Of a stretch of 12,133 nucleotides of DNA, positions 7,581 through 12,133 are shown in pieces (the first letter of the stretch is position 1; every line of letters begins with the position of its first letter). Source of the DNA: AWTP1-13 sp044868325 (GTDB taxonomy: Bacteria > Pseudomonadota > Alphaproteobacteria > Rhizobiales > Hyphomicrobiaceae); the NCBI GenBank assembly GCA_044868325.1, contig JBIOWI010000135.1:1-12133 (forward strand), read 5' to 3'. Position numbers and translations under genes: made by a program. The notes beneath the pieces were generated by a model. That model was not told the origin of the DNA and made no database searches. It saw only the letters and a list, made by a program, of their open reading frames with translations.

Positions 7581-8879
7581 ATGACCATCGAGATCAAGGT
7601 GCCGGCGCTCGGCGAGTCCATCACGGAGGCGACGGTCGGCCAGTGGCTCAAGAAGCCCGGCGAGGCGGTGAAGGCCGACGAGCCCCTGGTCGAGCTCGAG
7701 ACCGAGAAGGTGACGGTGGAGGTGCCGGCGCCGGCCGCCGGAGTCCTCGATATCAAGGTGGCGCAGGGCGTCACCGTCGGCATCGGCTCGGTGCTGGGCC
7801 TCATCGACGAGGGGGCCGCCGCTGCCGCGCAGCCCGCCGCGCCCAAGCCCGCGGCTGCCCCGCAGTCTTCCAAGGCTCCTGAAGCCGCGCCGCCCAAGCC
7901 CGCTTCGGCCGCTCCGGCGGGGAGCACCGGGAATGGCGGCATGCCGCCGTCACCGGCCGCGCGGCGTGTGATGGAGGAGCAGGGCCTCAGCGAGGCCGAC
8001 GTGCAGGGCTCCGGCCGGCGCGGGCAGGTCCTGAAGGAGGATGCAATGGCGGCCACCGCCCGGGCGGCGGCCCAGCCCTCCGCGCCACGCGCCGAGGAGG
8101 CTCCCGCCGCGCGTTCGCCGATGACTACGGCGCCTGTGCCGGTGACGCAGTTGCGCGCGCCGTCCCTGCCGAACGATGCGGCGCGCGAGGAGCGCGTGCG
8201 CATGACGCGGCTGCGCCAGACCATCGCGCGCCGCCTCAAGGATGCGCAGAACACCGCGGCCATGCTCACCACGTTCAACGACGTGGATATGAGCGCCATC
8301 ATGAAGCTCAGGACCGAGTACAAGGACCTGTTCGAGAAGCGCCACCGCGTGCGCCTGGGCTTCATGGGCTTCTTCGTCAAGGCCTGCATCCAGGCGCTGC
8401 GCGAGGTGCCAGCGGTCAACGCCGAGATCGACGGCGACGACATCGTCTACAAGAACTACTACCACGTCGGCGTGGCGGTGAGCACCGACCGCGGCCTGGT
8501 GGTGCCGGTGGTGCGCGAGGCCGACCGCATGTCGCTGGCCGAGATCGAGATCGCCATCGCCGACTTCGGCCGCCGCGCCCGCGACGGCAAGCTCTCCATC
8601 GAGGAGATGCAGGGCGGCACGTTCTCCATCACCAACGGCGGCGTGTTCGGCTCTCTGCTCTCCACGCCCATCCTCAACGCACCCCAGTCGGGTATCCTCG
8701 GCATGCACCGCATCGAGGAGCGCGCCATCGTCAAGAACGGGCAGATCGTGGCCCGGCCCATGATGAACCTCGCCTTGAGCTACGACCACCGCATCGTCGA
8801 CGGCCGCGATGCGGTGGCGTTCCTGGTGCGCGTCAAGGAATGCCTGGAGGATCCGCAGCGGTTTGTCTTGGACTTGTAG
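7581..8879 (+). CDS. sucB: 2-oxoglutarate dehydrogenase E2 component, dihydrolipoyl succinyltransferase
   Basis: E2 moves the succinyl group from E1 to CoA through a lipoyl-lysine arm and forms the core of the complex. The protein has 432 residues. The lipoyl domain spans about 1-77 with the modified lysine K43 in ETEKVTVEV. A mobile Ala/Pro linker covers about 78-120. The peripheral-subunit-binding domain is at about 122-155 (SPAARRVMEEQGLSEADVQ), followed by a second Ala/Pro linker. The catalytic acyltransferase domain is about 203-432, with the active-site motif HRIVDG (H403, D407). FNDVDMS and the end of the catalytic domain are typical of the succinyltransferase rather than the acetyltransferase. 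All elements look intact, with one lipoyl domain as expected. The start follows sucA by 21 bp. The ribosome binding site is weak (GAGTGAG), so translation may depend on read-on from sucA. Alternative symbol odhB. Confidence 0.97.
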   Translation: MTIEIKVPALGESITEATVGQWLKKPGEAVKADEPLVELETEKVTVEVPAPAAGVLDIKVAQGVTVGIGSVLGLIDEGAAAAAQPAAPKPAAAPQSSKAPEAAPPKPASAAPAGSTGNGGMPPSPAARRVMEEQGLSEADVQGSGRRGQVLKEDAMAATARAAAQPSAPRAEEAPAARSPMTTAPVPVTQLRAPSLPNDAAREERVRMTRLRQTIARRLKDAQNTAAMLTTFNDVDMSAIMKLRTEYKDLFEKRHRVRLGFMGFFVKACIQALREVPAVNAEIDGDDIVYKNYYHVGVAVSTDRGLVVPVVREADRMSLAEIEIAIADFGRRARDGKLSIEEMQGGTFSITNGGVFGSLLSTPILNAPQSGILGMHRIEERAIVKNGQIVARPMMNLALSYDHRIVDGRDAVAFLVRVKECLEDPQRFVLDL

Positions 8880-8921
8880 CCTCAGCCAGAGGAGGCGGCA
8901 GGGATGAGGGAGGGACATCCA

Positions 8922-9179
8922 ATGCCGACAATCGCACTTGTCGCCGGAGTTCGGATCATCATCTATCCTAAGGATCACCTGCCGCCGCATCTGCACGCGA
9001 TACTTGCCGAGCATGAGGCCATGATCTCCATTGTGACAGGCGACCTGCTGCAAGGGTCGCTTCCACGGGCGAAGCTCAGGGCAGTGCAGAAGTGGCTGGC
9101 TGCGCATCGCGAGGAGGTTGCCTTCGTTTGGCAAGAGATTCGCGCGAGGCGCTACCGAGGAGGCATGATCGAGGAATGA
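8922..9179 (+). CDS. DUF4160 domain-containing protein (85 aa)
   Basis: This is a small 85-residue protein. It starts MPTIALVAGVRIIIYPKDHL and carries the conserved DUF4160 motif D18-H19-L-P-P-H23-L-H25. The motif is a cluster of histidines that could bind metal or act catalytically; this is inferred, as the family function is not established. The C-terminal half is helical (KLRAVQKWLAAHREEVAFVWQEI). I chose ATG 8922 because DUF4160 proteins usually start MPTI; GGGAGGG lies 7 nt upstream. An in-frame ATG at 8904 with AGGAGG upstream would add six residues and cannot be excluded. Its last bases overlap the ATG of the DUF2442 gene in the ATGA arrangement, so the pair is probably translationally coupled. 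DUF4160-DUF2442 pairs recur in bacteria and have been suspected to be toxin-antitoxin-like (recall, unverified). Confidence 0.86.
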   Translation: MPTIALVAGVRIIIYPKDHLPPHLHAILAEHEAMISIVTGDLLQGSLPRAKLRAVQKWLAAHREEVAFVWQEIRARRYRGGMIEE

Positions 9180-9487
9180 AGTATCGGATCAAGAGCGTCG
9201 AGGTCGTGCGCTACCCGGTCTTGCGCGTCACCTTCGACGATGGGCTGTCCGGAGAGTACGATCTCACCGACCTGATCGGGCGCGGGCCGGTTTTTGAACC
9301 GCTCAAGGACGAGGCATATTTCAGGACTGTGGCGGTTGGCGAATTCGGACATACCTTCGGGTGGAATCTGGATGATCTTGGACACGAGATCGACTTCTGC
9401 CCCGACTCGACGCGCATTCAGATCGAAACGCAGAAGGTCGAGGAGCTGGCGAGACGTTATCGGTTGAGCCGAAGCGCCGCGGAGTGA
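9176..9487 (+). CDS. DUF2442 domain-containing protein (103 aa)
   Basis: The 103-residue protein MKYRIKSVEVVRYPVLRVTF belongs to DUF2442. Visible hallmarks are a beta-rich N-terminus, the FDDGLSGEYDLTDLIG stretch, the EPLKDEAYFR segment, and the tryptophan block FGWNLDDLGHEIDFCPDS (about 61-78). The family has been seen structurally but has no agreed biochemical role; small partner or antitoxin-like functions have been proposed. The start ATG (9176-9178) overlaps the stop of the DUF4160 gene by 4 nt. Its own stop (TGA 9485-9487) shares a base with the ATG of the next gene. Base composition is lower than in sucB and lpdA: bases 9301-9420 count by hand to 66 G+C of 120 (55%), against 44 of 60 (73%) at 10501-10560. 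This fits a later insertion into the odh operon. Confidence 0.87.
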   Translation: MKYRIKSVEVVRYPVLRVTFDDGLSGEYDLTDLIGRGPVFEPLKDEAYFRTVAVGEFGHTFGWNLDDLGHEIDFCPDSTRIQIETQKVEELARRYRLSRSAAE

Positions 9488-9998
9488 TGTCGCTGGTCGT
9501 TCTCACGGGCGCCTCGGGTTCCGGAAAGACGACGCTTGCGCGGGCGATCGCCGCGCGACGGGGTGGAGATATAGAGGTCCACTTCTTCGATTCGGTCGGC
9601 GTGCCTACCGTCGAGCAGATGATCGCGGAATATGGCTCTGGCGAGGACTGGCAGCGGGCGAAGACCGTCGAATGGATGCACCGGCTTGCCCCCTTGGCGC
9701 GCAGCGGACGCAACGTCTTGCTCGAGGGGCAGACACGCATCGCTTTCCTGAAGGAAGCGGTTGAGGCAGCCGGTCTTATCCAATATCGCATCATCCTCGT
9801 TGACTGCGACGACGCTACGCGCACGCATCGGCTCGTCGCTGAGCGCAATATGCCCGAGCTGGCCAATCCGACGATGATGAGCTGGGCCAGGTTTCTTCGC
9901 GATGAGGCCAAGCAGGGCGGCACGAGATTCTCGACACGTCGGCCAAGCCGCTTGACATGTGCGTCGAGCAAATCTGCCGGCACTTCTAGGACACCGCA

Positions 9999-10002
<4 letters not shown>
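9487..10002 (+). CDS. Small P-loop kinase-like ATPase, 3' end apparently frameshifted
   Basis: The protein starts MSLVVLTGASGSGKTTLARA. The Walker A loop is G8-ASGSG-K14-T15, a Walker-B-like strand (IILVDCDD) is at about 102-109, and a lid-like region RLVAERN is at 115-121. The fold suggests a small-molecule or nucleotide kinase (AAA_33 type). The substrate is unknown, and zeta-toxin-like roles are only a thought. As read, it has 171 residues, but the last 26 (from T146) are Arg/Ser/Thr-rich and look out of frame. Adding one base after 9921 gives YEILDTSAKPLDMCVEQICRHF and a TAG at 9987-9989, 9 bp before lpdA. This is a far more natural kinase end. So one T is probably missing, by mutation or sequencing error. 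The start overlaps the DUF2442 stop by one base; the shifted frame's stop overlaps the lpdA start (ATGA). Confidence 0.8.
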
Positions 10003-11402
<1,400 letters not shown>

Positions 11403-11496
11403 GTTGGGTTGGCCGCGAAGGGCGTAACCCAACATGGCAAGCTGCAACGGTCGAGGTTGTTCATGTCGGGTTTCGGCCCTTCGGGCCCAACCCAAC
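11403..11496. repeat. Two inverted copies of a hairpin element, likely REP-like and possible bidirectional terminator
   Basis: Copy 1 (11403-11435) begins GTTGGGTT and ends AACCCAAC plus AT; its 8-bp stem (11403-11410 with 11426-11433) closes over a loop containing GCGAAGGGC. Copy 2 (11463-11496) read on the minus strand gives GTTGGGTTGGGCCCGAAGGG and ends AACCCGACAT, matching copy 1 nearly throughout. The copies face each other across 27 bp, so the whole 94 bp could also fold as one large hairpin. Copy 1 starts at the base after the lpdA stop, and copy 2 ends 15 bp before the Uma2 stop. The pair could end transcription from both sides, although no T-tract is present. Confidence 0.82.
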
Positions 11497-11511
11497 CCAC
11501 AGGAGGCGCGC

Positions 11512-12111
11512 TCAGATCAGCTGGAGTGCACCCAACGTCACGGCCAGAGTGGGGGCGAAAGCGGGCACCAGTGCCTGGTCCGGTGCGACCTCAGGTTTGT
11601 CCTGATAGCCGTCGATGCCAGGTCTGCGGTGCACGTGGGCAACGAGCGTCTGGGCGTTGATGACCCACACCTCGCGCACGCCGAAGACCGCATAGAGGCG
11701 GGCCTTGCGGTGGAGATCGTAAGCCAGGCTGCTGTCGGCCACCTCGACGGCCAGCAGGCAAGTCTCCGGTTTGAGATTGGCGAGACCGTCCGCCTTCTTG
11801 AAGAAGACGAAGTCAGGCTCGACGAAGGTGTCCTCGTCAAGGTGGAAGGTTGTCTCCTGGATGACGCCGATTTCCGGAGGGCGGCGTTCGTACCAATATT
11901 CGGCCAGCGTTCCCTTCACCCGCTCATGGCGGATTCCCTTGGGCGACATCGGCACGATCTCCCCGCCGATCAACTCGAAGCGCTCGTCCTCCGCCAGGAT
12001 GCCGGCCTTCACGATCTCCCCGATCTCGGCCACCGACCACCGGCGGCGCATCAGGCCCTCCGCGGCCTGCGTCGTCAGGGTGAGATCGGGCCGGCGCAGT
12101 TGCTCGTTCAT
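11512..12111 (-). CDS. Uma2 family protein (DUF820), PD-(D/E)XK nuclease fold
   Basis: This 199-residue protein has the Uma2/DUF820 pattern of a restriction-endonuclease-like fold. The helix RWSVAEIGEIVKAGILAEDE leads to E46 in FELIGGEIV. Then come H62 in RHERVKG, D100 in EPDFVFF, and E123 with K136 in LAVEVADSSLAYDLHRKARLY. Together these supply the acidic and lysine residues expected of the active site. The protein ends with the usual beta-rich part (REVWVINAQTLVAHVHRRPG). Family members are widespread, often in many copies per genome, and few have a known role, so nuclease activity here is inferred from the fold. The ATG at 12111 is preceded on the minus strand by TAGGAT. The gene is convergent with lpdA, and the hairpin pair lies between them. 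Upstream sequence leaves the window. Confidence 0.88.
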   Translation of the reverse strand: MNEQLRRPDLTLTTQAAEGLMRRRWSVAEIGEIVKAGILAEDERFELIGGEIVPMSPKGIRHERVKGTLAEYWYERRPPEIGVIQETTFHLDEDTFVEPDFVFFKKADGLANLKPETCLLAVEVADSSLAYDLHRKARLYAVFGVREVWVINAQTLVAHVHRRPGIDGYQDKPEVAPDQALVPAFAPTLAVTLGALQLI

Positions 12112-12133
12112 GGCGCCATCCTACCGCACCCTG

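Noticed and set aside
7820..8160. Ala/Pro-rich stretches of sucB as possible repeats or insertion
   Set aside because: They are the ordinary flexible linkers between lipoyl, binding and catalytic domains of E2 proteins.

Overview
This window looks like chromosome from a high-GC alphaproteobacterium, probably of the order Hyphomicrobiales (Rhizobiales). The taxonomic hints are the form of the 2-oxoglutarate dehydrogenase genes, a DUF1499 membrane protein and a DUF4139 (MuiA-like) secreted protein of the kind common there, and runs of CCATTCG heptamers. The taxonomy is inferred from memory of family members, not from a search.

Layout. Bases 1-140 hold the 3' end of a PP2C-type protein phosphatase gene. 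Bases 217-474 (minus) encode a small coiled-coil protein. A metallo-beta-lactamase-fold hydrolase (601-1512, plus) runs tail to tail into a DUF1499 membrane protein (1400-2347, minus), with 113 bp of true coding overlap. A heptamer-repeat hairpin (2416-2495) separates that gene from a secreted DUF4140/DUF4139 protein (2509-4209, minus). A gap of about 380 bp with inverted repeats and the only AT-rich patch of the window lies between this gene and the divergent odh operon.

The odh operon (4590-11402, plus) is the metabolic core. sucA (E1), sucB (E2) and lpdA (E3) together encode the 2-oxoglutarate dehydrogenase complex of the TCA cycle, which converts 2-oxoglutarate, CoA and NAD+ to succinyl-CoA, CO2 and NADH. 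Between sucB and lpdA sits a three-gene insert: DUF4160, DUF2442 and a small P-loop kinase-like ATPase. These genes overlap each other by 4 and 1 nt and are visibly less GC-rich than their hosts. The kinase gene appears to have lost one base near 9921, which replaces its last 21 residues.

After lpdA there are two inverted copies of a hairpin element (11403-11496), then a convergent Uma2-family (PD-(D/E)XK fold) gene (11512-12111, minus).

The most interesting parts are the overlapping DUF4160-DUF2442-kinase cassette inside an essential-type operon, its frameshift, and the dispersed repeats in the gaps. The rest is recognisable housekeeping sequence. I saw no tRNA, rRNA, CRISPR array, insertion sequence or phage gene.
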